Source: Rothia nasimurium
GTDB taxonomy: Bacteria > Actinomycetota > Actinomycetes > Actinomycetales > Micrococcaceae
Direction: 5' to 3'
Length of the DNA stretch: 64,000 nt
Assembly: GCF_928391935.1 (NCBI RefSeq)
Contig: NZ_CAKMTD010000009.1
Location: forward strand, 1-64,000
Part shown: piece after piece, positions 8,388 to 17,858 of the stretch
Layout of the letters: every line of letters begins with the position of its first letter
How positions within the stretch are numbered: the first letter of the stretch is position 1
The notes under the pieces: model-generated
Seen by the model: the letters and a program-made list of their open reading frames with translations, nothing else
What the model was told of the DNA's origin: nothing
Databases searched by the model: none
Translations under genes and position numbers: made by a program

Positions 8388-9692
8388 GTGAAAAGAAAGT
8401 TAGAACCTGGTTTTCAGGCTTTTGGGCATGTCTATGGTATAGCTGATGTTGTGCTTCCCGGGCATTATGAAATTGATACCGAGGGAAAGGCGCTACTTAC
8501 CATTTTGGAAATAAGTGGCGATTTATCTTCTATAGTCAGGGAAGGTATAGAGGTAGCTACACCTGAGCTCTTGCAATTTAGAGGTCTTGATTTGTCAGCC
8601 GCTTTTTCTGAGCTGCGCTCCATAGGTCGTGCGATTAATTTTAGTAGTCGGAACACGGAGCTGAGGTTTACAGTTGGCAGAACGGTGGCAACATCCGCAG
8701 ACTTGAGCTACGAAGAAGTCAATGGCGTTTCCTCAACTTTGGAAGGCTTTCCTGGCTGGGCAGAGGTTACGGCAATTGAGCAGAATCTTATTCTGTCAGA
8801 CGATGGTACAGAACCTCCTACTGTATGTCTGAAGGCTCAGGCGAAAGATTTAGTGGATATTGGCACCAGGTTCAACGTATCTGCAACTACTGGATTTACG
8901 GCTCCTAAGCTAGATCCTTACCAGCTGGAGTACGTGTATAGAAACCGCACAGCTCTTCGTACTGAAACTTCTGAGTTGGTGACTTGGAATGAGCATATGC
9001 AGGTCCATCGTATGATGCAGGATTTGCTGTGCTTGGTTTATAACTATCCGTGTGAGCTAAGTTTGTCGGATGCTTACAGAAAAGATGACCAGCCAGAGTT
9101 GGACACCGTGAGCGAGGAAGTCTATCTGTGGCATGAGGTGCACTATAAAAATTTTGGACGTACTAGGCATGTTGAGCCCCGTAAAGATTTCAGTAAGGCT
9201 AAGCCTCTGTTTTTGTTATCTGATACTGCTGATGGCGCAGTTGCGACTTGGCTGGACGAGTTTGAGAAGTGGTCACGCCCTACATGGATTGCTGTTGAAA
9301 CTATTTTTCAGCCCTATCTGGCAGCAGAGAGCCGTTTGATACAGATAGGTGTTGCTCTTGAGGCGCTGGGCTATGCGATTTGGCTTTATGAAGAGAACGG
9401 CGGTGTTATGCCGGCAGGCAGGAGACCAAGTGCCAGTGGGTACTTTAGGCGTGTTGCTGAAAAGTTGCCGTTCTCTGACCTCGATATTTCTAGCGAACGG
9501 ACAGCGAAGGATTGGGCTGAAGCTTTTAACGAAACCTACATAGGCTGTAAGCATGCAGACAACCCCCTACCTGATGGGCTAGAAGCTCACCGCAGAGCTG
9601 AGCAGGGGCTAGCTGTTATCAGGGGGTGGCTAGCCAAAAAGTTAGATATCTCAGATGAAATACTCATCATGAACAAAAATTCCCTGATTTGA
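8388..9692 (+). CDS. ApeA-like HEPN anti-phage protein
   Basis: A 434-residue protein of two parts. The N-terminus (GHVYGIADVVLPGHYEIDTEG with TILEISGDL) is beta-rich and resembles the ApeA N-terminal domain. The C-terminal third is helical, with FQPYLAAESRLIQIGVALEALGY and later NETYIGCKHADNPLPD, which fits a HEPN domain whose conserved histidine is in KHAD. ApeA proteins are single-gene abortive-infection effectors thought to cut RNA through HEPN. GAGGAG at 8373-8378 supports the GTG at 8388, with a TTG at 8385 as alternative. The family call is from pattern and context; no search was possible. Confidence 0.6.
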   Translation: MKRKLEPGFQAFGHVYGIADVVLPGHYEIDTEGKALLTILEISGDLSSIVREGIEVATPELLQFRGLDLSAAFSELRSIGRAINFSSRNTELRFTVGRTVATSADLSYEEVNGVSSTLEGFPGWAEVTAIEQNLILSDDGTEPPTVCLKAQAKDLVDIGTRFNVSATTGFTAPKLDPYQLEYVYRNRTALRTETSELVTWNEHMQVHRMMQDLLCLVYNYPCELSLSDAYRKDDQPELDTVSEEVYLWHEVHYKNFGRTRHVEPRKDFSKAKPLFLLSDTADGAVATWLDEFEKWSRPTWIAVETIFQPYLAAESRLIQIGVALEALGYAIWLYEENGGVMPAGRRPSASGYFRRVAEKLPFSDLDISSERTAKDWAEAFNETYIGCKHADNPLPDGLEAHRRAEQGLAVIRGWLAKKLDISDEILIMNKNSLI

Positions 9693-9698
9693 ACAATA

Positions 9699-9720
9699 TG
9701 CTCCTGAAAAATCAGGAGCA
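9699..9720. terminator. Bidirectional terminator between convergent genes
   Basis: Perfect 9-bp stem tgctcctga / tcaggagca with an A-rich loop, located between the ends of the ApeA-like gene and the herA-like gene. Confidence 0.65.
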
Positions 9721-9742
9721 CACTGTCTTATAGTGATCCTCA

Positions 9743-11680
9743 TCAGTCAAAGTCAAAGTCAAAGGTTTCGCCTTCACTCTTGAGGCTCCAAATATAGCTA
9801 CCGCCTTCCTCAACCTGAACCAGACATAAATCATCAGATTCTGGACGAATTTCGCTATGTGGAATTTTCACAAACACAGGAACAGGAATACCGTTACCAG
9901 CAATTAAGACCTCACCCTTACCCAAGGAAGGTATCTTTGCAAAAGCACCCCTATCCATAGTTGGAACAGAATTTTGTATAGCCTGCAAATCTTTATCATT
10001 CACTAACCGGTGAATAAAATTATTATGTAGCTGGCTAATAATAGTTGTCGAAATATCAAAAGGCCGCTGTGAAGCCAGAGTTATAAAGAAACCGAATTTT
10101 CGCCCTTCCTTTATAATCTCTTCAAAGACATACAACCTGTAATCCTGAAGTGCATCACCAGAACCAGAGTCAGCAGAACTTAAAATATTATGAGCCTCAT
10201 CTATAATGAGATGTGTTGAGGAATCATGACTTGAACATCTATCTTTCTGCATCTGATAGTACATTCGAGAAAGCAACATAGGTACAAGTCTTTTCATCTC
10301 AAGATTAGCATTTTTAAGAGATACTATATATAAACCATTAGACTCGTCTATAGAATCTACAATTTTAATAGATTTAGATAAATCTCTTGTTGTAGATTCC
10401 ATACGTAAGAATAAAGGATTCAAAAATTCCAGATTTCCTGATTTGAAATATCGCTGGTAACTCTTTTGAAATTCTGCAATCATAAAGAATCTCTCAAGAG
10501 GTTCTGGAGTTTCTAAATATTTTACCACTAATTTTTGGGATAATCTATTGAACCCAGTAGCTTCCCAAAAACTCGGGTTGGATGTATCAATCAGACTTTC
10601 CAATTGATAGGTGTAATTTTTATTTCCATAGCTGACTTTAAAACTCAGGTTTTCAAAATTAAATTGACCAGTTTCAAATGGTAAATACTTCCGAACAGAA
10701 GAAAACCATTCTGAAACCAAGTCAAGCTTATTTTCTCCACTTTTAAGAACATACCGTGTAGAACCAGATATAAACGACTCTATTTTTTTAAATTCTTCAC
10801 TCCCAGTTTTCTCATCATCTGAAATATCTCTTAATATTCTCAGACACTCTTCAGTTTCATTAAATATCTCTATTGTTTTTACTAAAAATGGAGCCTGAAC
10901 TCCAGAACGAGCACTAAAAAGTTTAATCAATGTTGTAGAATCAAAGAAAAAATTGCTTGATACCTCTACCTTGCCGCCAGAGTCATGGTAGGAATTAATT
11001 TGTACTGTATTTTTTGAACCATCCTCCACATTAAATGAATTATTAGCAGTATATTCACCATTAAAATCAATAAGAATAACCCTACTTTTTTTAAGCACAG
11101 AATATTTTTCTAAAAGCTTCAGATAAAGATAATGTAGCGTATTCGATTTTCCAGAACCAGTGTTTCCAAAAATTCCGATATGAGATGCGAAAATTTTATT
11201 GATATCTATCTTTACCGGCAATCCTTCCAAAAGGCTCTCACCAATTTCCAATGAAGATTTTTCATCAGAAGATGTAACGCCGTAAATTAAATCAAGTTCC
11301 TGCTGCGTAGTAGCATGGACTTCATTGCCAACCATTGGAACATATTTACTTGTAACACTAAATTTTCCATCGAGAATAACACCTTTAGTCTTAAGCTGAA
11401 TAACCCTATTAATGCTATTTGGATTATACCTGTTATCAAACTCTTTATTATTAATAGAGTTTTGCTGATCTGATACTTTTTCAGAAAAAACAGAAGCAAT
11501 AATTTTTACATCATATTGAAAAATAGTGACATAAGAACCCACTTTTGGTCCCGGAAGAATGTCACCGTTCCAAATCATTTGTGGATCATTTGTCAAATTA
11601 TAAAGACCGATAGTAGCGATGTCTGATTCAACACCGGTAACAACACCCAACCTGGGGCCCTTTGAAATATCAACTAACAT
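9743..11680 (-). CDS. HerA-type ATPase of a SIR2-HerA anti-phage system
   Basis: A 645-residue HerA/FtsK-like ATPase (DUF87 family). An N-terminal HAS-barrel-like region (RLGVVTGVESDIATIGLYN) precedes Walker A GNTGSGKS at about 172-179; Walker B is HLIIDEAHN near residue 490, followed by an arginine-finger-like SQRPFDIS segment. I chose the ATG at 11680 because TTGGAG lies just upstream; a TTG at 11692 is possible. Its start overlaps the end of the SIR2 gene by 11 bp. Known SIR2-HerA pairs assemble into large complexes that deplete NAD and cut DNA on infection. The gene is much more AT-rich than hsdS next to it, a sign of separate acquisition. Confidence 0.85.
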   Translation of the reverse strand: MLVDISKGPRLGVVTGVESDIATIGLYNLTNDPQMIWNGDILPGPKVGSYVTIFQYDVKIIASVFSEKVSDQQNSINNKEFDNRYNPNSINRVIQLKTKGVILDGKFSVTSKYVPMVGNEVHATTQQELDLIYGVTSSDEKSSLEIGESLLEGLPVKIDINKIFASHIGIFGNTGSGKSNTLHYLYLKLLEKYSVLKKSRVILIDFNGEYTANNSFNVEDGSKNTVQINSYHDSGGKVEVSSNFFFDSTTLIKLFSARSGVQAPFLVKTIEIFNETEECLRILRDISDDEKTGSEEFKKIESFISGSTRYVLKSGENKLDLVSEWFSSVRKYLPFETGQFNFENLSFKVSYGNKNYTYQLESLIDTSNPSFWEATGFNRLSQKLVVKYLETPEPLERFFMIAEFQKSYQRYFKSGNLEFLNPLFLRMESTTRDLSKSIKIVDSIDESNGLYIVSLKNANLEMKRLVPMLLSRMYYQMQKDRCSSHDSSTHLIIDEAHNILSSADSGSGDALQDYRLYVFEEIIKEGRKFGFFITLASQRPFDISTTIISQLHNNFIHRLVNDKDLQAIQNSVPTMDRGAFAKIPSLGKGEVLIAGNGIPVPVFVKIPHSEIRPESDDLCLVQVEEGGSYIWSLKSEGETFDFDFD

Positions 11681-12746
11681 GATAATCTCCAATTTTAAAG
11701 ATGACGTTATTCAGACGCTCTAAATCTAGACCATCACTCGAATTAGGGTTATCTAAAATATCTTCCGGCCCAAGAATCTTTAGATTTTTTACGCCTTCTT
11801 TTGCTTTAAGATTATTCTTAATTTTTTGCTTGTCAGAATTTGAATAGCTAAAAACATAAACCATTATTTGAGGATTACTCAATGCCCTCTGAACCATTTT
11901 TGCAATATGTTTATCACCAAACGAAAAACCAAAAACAATAAGAACAGACTCAGGTTTAGAAAGTTCCACCTGAAAAACTCGAAGCATTTCATAGTAATGG
12001 TTTTGAACATAGGTGTTCTCATCTTCATGACCATCTGGAGGTACTACCACAGGCTCACCGACGATTTTATTCCTAATAAATATATCTGAGTCTTCGGCTC
12101 CATTACCAAACTCCCAATTCACAGACCCATGTGGCTTAAGAATAGATATAGAAGGTATTTCTTCATTGATACTTATACTATCAAACTGATTTTTATATGA
12201 AATACTTCTGTCAAAGTTATAACTATCAAGCTTTCTATCAAAGTATCCGTTTGCCCCATCGTTAAAAAACAAATTAGGGTTCTTATGAATACTTGATTCT
12301 ACAGCTTTTTCAATAAATAAATCATAATTAGTAGTAAATATATTTATATTTTTGCGTGAGTTTCTGGAGTTAGATTTATTTAATATAGATACCACATTAC
12401 TAATAAATTCCTCATAGTGGGAAGATACTGATTCAATATTGTTTTTCAAAGCTGCAGGAACTTCATATTTTCCAGCTGAAGTTTCTGATTCTCTAATATC
12501 ACCCTGAAATTCATCTTCTGTAGATGTAAATAATTCAGGTCTTATAGTTATCCAAGAAACATTTTTTACATGGTCTCTTAAAGCATCAGTATTATAGGTC
12601 TTTCCGGTAACATGCTTTTCTTCTTCTGATAGCTCAAAGGAACTCATCAATTTTATTGCGGGTAGTGAGGCTCCTGAACCAATTAAAAAATTAACACGTT
12701 TTCGCACCAGTAGTTGTTTGATTTCTTCAACAATTTTTTTAGTCAT
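11670..12746 (-). CDS. SIR2-domain NADase subunit of a SIR2-HerA system
   Basis: A 358-residue protein with the SIR2 NAD-binding signature NFLIGSGASLPA (19-30), TTNYD at 138-142, the likely catalytic histidine H206 in KPHGSVNW, and VFGFSFGDKHI near the end. In anti-phage systems this domain hydrolyses NAD to stop infected cells. The start lies 2 bp beyond the hsdS stop, so the pair has been added to the hsdM-hsdS transcript. Composition is strikingly AT-rich against its surroundings. Confidence 0.88.
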   Translation of the reverse strand: MTKKIVEEIKQLLVRKRVNFLIGSGASLPAIKLMSSFELSEEEKHVTGKTYNTDALRDHVKNVSWITIRPELFTSTEDEFQGDIRESETSAGKYEVPAALKNNIESVSSHYEEFISNVVSILNKSNSRNSRKNINIFTTNYDLFIEKAVESSIHKNPNLFFNDGANGYFDRKLDSYNFDRSISYKNQFDSISINEEIPSISILKPHGSVNWEFGNGAEDSDIFIRNKIVGEPVVVPPDGHEDENTYVQNHYYEMLRVFQVELSKPESVLIVFGFSFGDKHIAKMVQRALSNPQIMVYVFSYSNSDKQKIKNNLKAKEGVKNLKILGPEDILDNPNSSDGLDLERLNNVIFKIGDYHVS

Positions 12747-12748
12747 TT

Positions 12749-13870
12749 TTATCCAATCAGCTTGCGGATTAACAGATTTCGGGTCTTTGCCAGCGCTAGG
12801 TTTTCCTGAGTCAGACTAAGAATAAACTGCTCAATGTCCTCGAACTCCTCAAAGTTATCCAAAACCGGAACTTGAAGGTTTTGCACCTGCTTGCGGTTAA
12901 TAGAGCTAAATACTGTACCTTCACCCTCATACGGAGACCAAAGACTAGGTATGTTCTTCAACAGATAGAACAGCTGGGCAGTATTGCCGTTCTTAGCTCG
13001 AATAGCAGCAACACCACGACCCACGCAGCATTCTTCGTCAGTACGGTTTAAGTCTCCAACAGGAGCTCGAACACTCAGCAAGATATCTCCTGGCTCCGCG
13101 ACGCGAGTCGGAGCAGAAGTAAACACACGCGGGGTCGGATAACGAAAACCAAAATCTCGGCGACCCTGATAAAAAATCAGACCTTCGCTGTCTTCGTTAA
13201 GAGTTGCACCAGCCGGTGATTGCCCCATCACAACTTCGGCAACCTCAGATAGTTGGCAGGTCTCAGAAGCATCATTTATTTTCTGAAGGATTAATGCATT
13301 GCCCAACTCATCCAGAGAATTCAGCAAAGCATTATTCGCCTCAATCTTGTCATCTAAAGACCCCAAGACTTCAGCGATTTTGTCTTGCTGTACTCTCGGT
13401 GGAATCTGAACCTCAAGGCTTTCTAGAAGCTTTTTACTCACAATAGGGGTAGCACTACCAGACGCCATCGATATAAGAGCGTCGCGACAAGTGCTGAGTT
13501 TATAGTAAAGATATAGACCATTAGTATCTGTTTTGGCGATAACGCTGTTAATCTGCTGATTAGTTACAGTGGGCTCTTTAATCCAGGAAATCTTCCCGAT
13601 AGTTGCACCAATACAGGTGAGAGCTGCCGCCCCCGCAGGAACCATTTTCTTCGCAAAACCTTCAGCTCCTTCCTCAGAAAGGAAACGCTCAGTAGCAGAA
13701 AGACGAACACCAAATTGCTGGTCACTTGGGGTAAGGAAAGGAACCTCCTCTCCCCAATACTCAGGATTACTTTTTGAGGGAGTTCCGCCAGTAACGACTC
13801 GTGCAATATCTCCGAGCTTCTGCACAGTCCAGCCAGCTTTGACCTGCTCTTCTGTCAGCTCCAGCGCCAT
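12749..13870 (-). CDS. hsdS: Type I restriction-modification specificity subunit
   Basis: A 373-residue HsdS that recognises the bipartite DNA target. It has two target-recognition domains, about residues 1-185 (starting WTVQKLGDIARVVTGGTPSK) and 200-360 (CQLSEVAEVVMGQSPAG), each followed by a conserved coiled-coil spacer: LGSLDDKIEANNALLNSLDE after the first, TQENLALAKTRNLLIRKLI at the C-terminus. The start is two bases past the hsdM stop. Confidence 0.93.
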   Translation of the reverse strand: MALELTEEQVKAGWTVQKLGDIARVVTGGTPSKSNPEYWGEEVPFLTPSDQQFGVRLSATERFLSEEGAEGFAKKMVPAGAAALTCIGATIGKISWIKEPTVTNQQINSVIAKTDTNGLYLYYKLSTCRDALISMASGSATPIVSKKLLESLEVQIPPRVQQDKIAEVLGSLDDKIEANNALLNSLDELGNALILQKINDASETCQLSEVAEVVMGQSPAGATLNEDSEGLIFYQGRRDFGFRYPTPRVFTSAPTRVAEPGDILLSVRAPVGDLNRTDEECCVGRGVAAIRAKNGNTAQLFYLLKNIPSLWSPYEGEGTVFSSINRKQVQNLQVPVLDNFEEFEDIEQFILSLTQENLALAKTRNLLIRKLIG

Positions 13871-13872
13871 CC

Positions 13873-15585
13873 CTACTTCACCTCGCCCTCTGCAACCTCA
13901 GCTGCGGCGTCCTGCCCCAGCCCATCGTCCTCGCTATCAGCAGGCACCGGCGGCAAATCCAAACCCGCCAGATTCTTCTGCACCACCTCAGCAAGACGCT
14001 GCGACTCCGCAAATTGCACACTCAACTTCTCACGCAAACGAGCAATACGAACCTCCACCGGCTCGCCATCCTCAACTACAGCCGCAGAACCCACAAAACG
14101 TCCCGGAGTCAAAGCCCAATCTTCAGCCTCAACATCCTTCACAGATACCGACCGGGTGAAACCAGCAACATCCTCGTACTCACCCGTATTCAGCTCCGAA
14201 TCAGTACCGCGCCAGCGATGCCAAGTACCCGCAATCTTCGCAACGTCCTCATCAGAAAACACCCGAGTCGTCCGGTCCACCATATGGCCCATATCGCGGG
14301 CATCAATCATCAAAATCTCGCCCTTGCGGTCATTCTTGCCGCGCTTACCAGCACCCTTATCCTTGGCAAGAACCCACACACACACCGGAATCGCAGTACC
14401 CAAGAAGAGATTGGCAGGCAGGGCAATCATCGCCGCCACGGCGTCCCCCCGCACCATCTCCTCACGAATAGTATTCTCACCACCCGTATTAGAGCTCATC
14501 GAACCATTCGCCAGCACCACAGCCGCAGAACCGCCCGCATTCAACTTGCTCCAAATATGCTGCAACCAGGCATAATTCGCATTACGCACCGGCGGAACAC
14601 CAAAATTCCAGCGCGGATCATCAGTACGACGGTCCCAATCCTTCAAGTTAAAAGGCGGGTTAGCCAGCACATAGTCAAAATTCGTGCCCGCATGCTTATC
14701 CTCGGTGAAGGTATCAGCCCAACGATCACCCAACTCACCAAAAATACCGTGAATCGCAAGATTCAAACGCGCAAGGCGCCAGGTTTGATCATTAAGCTCC
14801 TGACCATAAACCATCAGAGCAGGCTCATAGCCCTTCTCCTGCTTAAAGTAGGCACCGTGCTGCTCCACAAACTTCTCAGACTGCACAAACATGCCACCTG
14901 AACCACAGCAGGGGTCATAGAGCTTGCCATCCACCGGCTCCAAAATATCAACCAACGTTCGCACCACAGACCTCGGAGTATAAAACTCGCCACCACGCTG
15001 GCCCTGCTTGGCCGCAAACTTCCCCAAGAAGTACTCGTAAACCTCACCCAACACGTCCTGAGAAGAACGGCCAGTCTGCTCACGAATACCCTTAAAATCA
15101 GCGTTAGAGAACAAATCAATCAAGCCAGCAAGACGGCGCTGATCCACATTCTCCTTGTTATAAATCTCGCTCAGCGCACCACGCAAACGATCATTCTGCT
15201 CCATAATCTCGCGCATGGCCGCATCCAGCACCTCACCAATACTGTCAGTCTTAGCAAAGTTAGTGATGTAACCCCAGCGAGCCTTCTCAGGCACAAAATA
15301 GACACCCTCACTATAGAAAGAATCAGGATCCTGAAGGGAGACCTCTAGCTCTTCGTCGAGCGCTTCCCCCTCATAGCCATCATCGATCAGCTCCTGCTTA
15401 ATCTGCTGTGCACAAGCGTCAAAACTATCGCTCACGTACTTAAGGAAAATCAGGCCCAGCACAAAGTTCATGTAGTCCGCCGCGTTCATCGAACCACGCA
15501 ACTTATCGGCGGCAGCCCACATCATATCGCGCAGTTCCTCAGGGGTAGAGGCAGAGGACTTAGCCTTCTTCACAGTAGCCATCAC
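13873..15585 (-). CDS. hsdM: Type I restriction-modification N6-adenine methyltransferase subunit
   Basis: A 570-residue HsdM. The N-terminal HsdM helical domain begins at LRDMMWAAADKLRGSMN. The methyltransferase core has the SAM-binding motif DPCCGSGG (224-231) and the catalytic motif NPPF (309-312). It modifies host DNA with HsdS and, with HsdR, forms the restriction complex. It is first in the leftward hsdM-hsdS-SIR2-HerA run, and a 22-bp element 67 bp upstream is shared with hsdR. Confidence 0.95.
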   Translation of the reverse strand: MMATVKKAKSSASTPEELRDMMWAAADKLRGSMNAADYMNFVLGLIFLKYVSDSFDACAQQIKQELIDDGYEGEALDEELEVSLQDPDSFYSEGVYFVPEKARWGYITNFAKTDSIGEVLDAAMREIMEQNDRLRGALSEIYNKENVDQRRLAGLIDLFSNADFKGIREQTGRSSQDVLGEVYEYFLGKFAAKQGQRGGEFYTPRSVVRTLVDILEPVDGKLYDPCCGSGGMFVQSEKFVEQHGAYFKQEKGYEPALMVYGQELNDQTWRLARLNLAIHGIFGELGDRWADTFTEDKHAGTNFDYVLANPPFNLKDWDRRTDDPRWNFGVPPVRNANYAWLQHIWSKLNAGGSAAVVLANGSMSSNTGGENTIREEMVRGDAVAAMIALPANLFLGTAIPVCVWVLAKDKGAGKRGKNDRKGEILMIDARDMGHMVDRTTRVFSDEDVAKIAGTWHRWRGTDSELNTGEYEDVAGFTRSVSVKDVEAEDWALTPGRFVGSAAVVEDGEPVEVRIARLREKLSVQFAESQRLAEVVQKNLAGLDLPPVPADSEDDGLGQDAAAEVAEGEVK

Positions 15586-15651
15586 ATTTCACCTTTCGTT
15601 AAAAGCTTTGGTGCAAGACTACCAGCCCCGAATTTACCTACGCATCAACAT

Positions 15652-15673
15652 GCAGTGATACGGAAGCGTATCA
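15652..15673 (-). promoter_or_regulatory. Shared hsd operator candidate upstream of hsdM
   Basis: gcagtgata-cggaag-cgtatca, the same fixed bases and spacing as at 4788-4809, lying 67 bp before the hsdM start codon. Confidence 0.6.
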
Positions 15674-15687
15674 ATAAAAATTATCCT

Positions 15688-17808
15688 TTATGAAAATTTG
15701 AGTGACCCCTCAGCCAATCCCTCAAAAGTATCCTTCTCAAGAGACTCCAAAGCCAGCAACTGCTCCCGCAAAAACAGCTTCTGCTCTCGCACCTTCTTCA
15801 ACTGCTGGTCCAACCGATCCACCTGCTCATTAGATACATCGCTCAACACAGCGTTCAACAGATCATCCGAAATACGCGCTCTCAGCCAGCTCACCTTTGA
15901 AACCCCATCCCGCACCTGAATATCAAGCGCAGCCTGCACTAACCCAGCAAAAACATCCAAACGAAAATCAGGCTGCACCCTACCCGGCAAGTTCCGCCTC
16001 ACAATAAAAACCGGAGATTTAGCCACCATCAGACCACCATGAACCGCAAAAACAACCGGTTGAGGGCCCTCATACACCAAGAGATCACCATCCTGTGCAA
16101 TCTCCAAATTCAGCACATCCATTGCACTCAAAGCATCATAGTCAGCAGGTAAAACACCCATCTGGCTGTAATGCTCCATAGCCTCAACATCAACAACCCG
16201 AATAGTACCCTCGCCAGAAGAACCCACAGCAAGCTCAGCCAGCTTCTGCGCAGTCACGCCAGCAACACGCTTCAACCTACCGTCCTCACGAGCACCCCCA
16301 AGCGTCCTCGGCGAGACACCAGAAACAGAACCTACCCGCCATTCCAAAGAAAACGAAGGGTAGGAAGCACTGTTAACACACTCAACAGCCCGCTCAATAT
16401 CCGGCACTACTTGCGAAACGTCAAAGGCCCGTAATTGAAACTCTGCCACAGCGTCAAAACCAGACTCCCTAATGTCCTCCCACCGTGCACGCGCGCCGTT
16501 CACTAGGCGATGCTCGCCAGAAACACTCCAGACCGCTGATTGGCGGCTCTCCACCACTAAAGACTCAATATCATGCAGAGCCTCTTCCCGGGCTTCCCCC
16601 TGGAAGGCATCGAACTTTTCAGCAAGATCAATCAAACCAACAAGAGGCTTCTGCCCAGAACCTCCCCTCCTGCGATTCTCAAAAACACCTATCATCAGCC
16701 GAGCACCCGACTCGTTCACTAACTGCCTCTGACCACAATTCACCAAAGCCAGCAAATGCCCAGCCTCCAGCACAGCCTGACGCGGTAAATTATCGTCCGC
16801 TCTGAAAGCCGAACCCAGAACCTCAGACCTCCCCAGCACCACAACAGGAACGCCAAGGGGAGCGTCCAACAATAGATCCTCAATTTCAGACCACTGCTGC
16901 AGATCATCAACCGCAGATTTGGCCAGGGGTAACACCGCAATAATCAAAGCGGGCTCCCGCCCAGGCCTACCATTCTCAGGCACCAGCAGGAGCTCTTCAT
17001 CTGCCAAAAAATTCAGAACCCTAGCAAAATCACTGTCCCCAGCTATCCCTGTACTGGAAAGGTGCAGATTCCGCCGGGTGTCCTGGGTCAGTTCCATACT
17101 CTGTGCCGCCTGCACAGTCAAAGCCGAGTCCACACCAGAAGCAAAATGCAACCTCACGTCACCAGCAAAACGTGCACTGATACTCCGTAAGAATTCACCC
17201 AACTCAACAGAAAACTGCTCGCCCAGCTTCTGGCGAGCCATCACCAAAGAAGAGAAAAGTTGCACGCCTCCCAACACATCTCTAGAGAACCGAGCCAGTG
17301 CATACGCAAGGCACATCAAAAGAGCTAAATCTTCTGAATCAACTTTCAGCATAAAAGGCCGTATATTCCCCGCAGTAAAGGGCGAGGCCTCCGCATAGCG
17401 GCGGAGCAGGGCTACTGGGCGTTCCTCTGCGATAGGCTCAACCACACGGAAAACCAACACCAAAGTTGCTAACGACTGAATGAGATGCTGCAACTCAAGG
17501 TTCTTCTCAAGAGCCGGTGCCACGCTACCCTCAACAGCAGCCTGTACCAACATCTCATCAAAAGATCGCTTTGCCTGCTTACGGTTCGAAGCCCATACAA
17601 CAAAATCAAAAGCATCATAGAGTGTCTCACGTGATGCAAGTCCCTGCTCTACAGAACGCGGAAAATCGTTATGCCGTAAAGCCCAAGTAGAAATTACTGG
17701 CCGTTTCACACCAGCAACCCGAGCCGCCTGCGACGCATTCAATCTCAAACCGGAAAAAAGAGAACGAAGCTGCCCCATATTATGCTGCTCAACAGTGCTA
17801 AATGTCAT
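15688..17808 (-). CDS. HTH protein related to N6-adenine methylases but without catalytic motifs
   Basis: A 706-residue protein. The N-terminus LNASQAARVAGVKRPVISTW...NDFPRSVE is the helix-turn-helix found at the start of a family of large actinobacterial N-6 DNA methylases. The ending, a long helix VDRLDQQLKKVREQK... closing with GLAEGSL, matches the tail of that family. The core should hold a DPxCGxG motif and NPPY/F; I find neither. The expected place reads RLHFASGVDSALTV, and the later region reads LLLVPENG...IIAVLPLAK. I infer a pseudo-methyltransferase that binds DNA. It lies directly behind the hsdM promoter region and 50 bp after the AlbA_2 gene on the same strand, so the two may form one operon. 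Confidence 0.55.
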   Translation of the reverse strand: MTFSTVEQHNMGQLRSLFSGLRLNASQAARVAGVKRPVISTWALRHNDFPRSVEQGLASRETLYDAFDFVVWASNRKQAKRSFDEMLVQAAVEGSVAPALEKNLELQHLIQSLATLVLVFRVVEPIAEERPVALLRRYAEASPFTAGNIRPFMLKVDSEDLALLMCLAYALARFSRDVLGGVQLFSSLVMARQKLGEQFSVELGEFLRSISARFAGDVRLHFASGVDSALTVQAAQSMELTQDTRRNLHLSSTGIAGDSDFARVLNFLADEELLLVPENGRPGREPALIIAVLPLAKSAVDDLQQWSEIEDLLLDAPLGVPVVVLGRSEVLGSAFRADDNLPRQAVLEAGHLLALVNCGQRQLVNESGARLMIGVFENRRRGGSGQKPLVGLIDLAEKFDAFQGEAREEALHDIESLVVESRQSAVWSVSGEHRLVNGARARWEDIRESGFDAVAEFQLRAFDVSQVVPDIERAVECVNSASYPSFSLEWRVGSVSGVSPRTLGGAREDGRLKRVAGVTAQKLAELAVGSSGEGTIRVVDVEAMEHYSQMGVLPADYDALSAMDVLNLEIAQDGDLLVYEGPQPVVFAVHGGLMVAKSPVFIVRRNLPGRVQPDFRLDVFAGLVQAALDIQVRDGVSKVSWLRARISDDLLNAVLSDVSNEQVDRLDQQLKKVREQKLFLREQLLALESLEKDTFEGLAEGSLKFS

Positions 17809-17858
17809 GCATCGATTCTACTCATGGGGGGGTCAGACAGGCCCCAACAGAAAACTAA

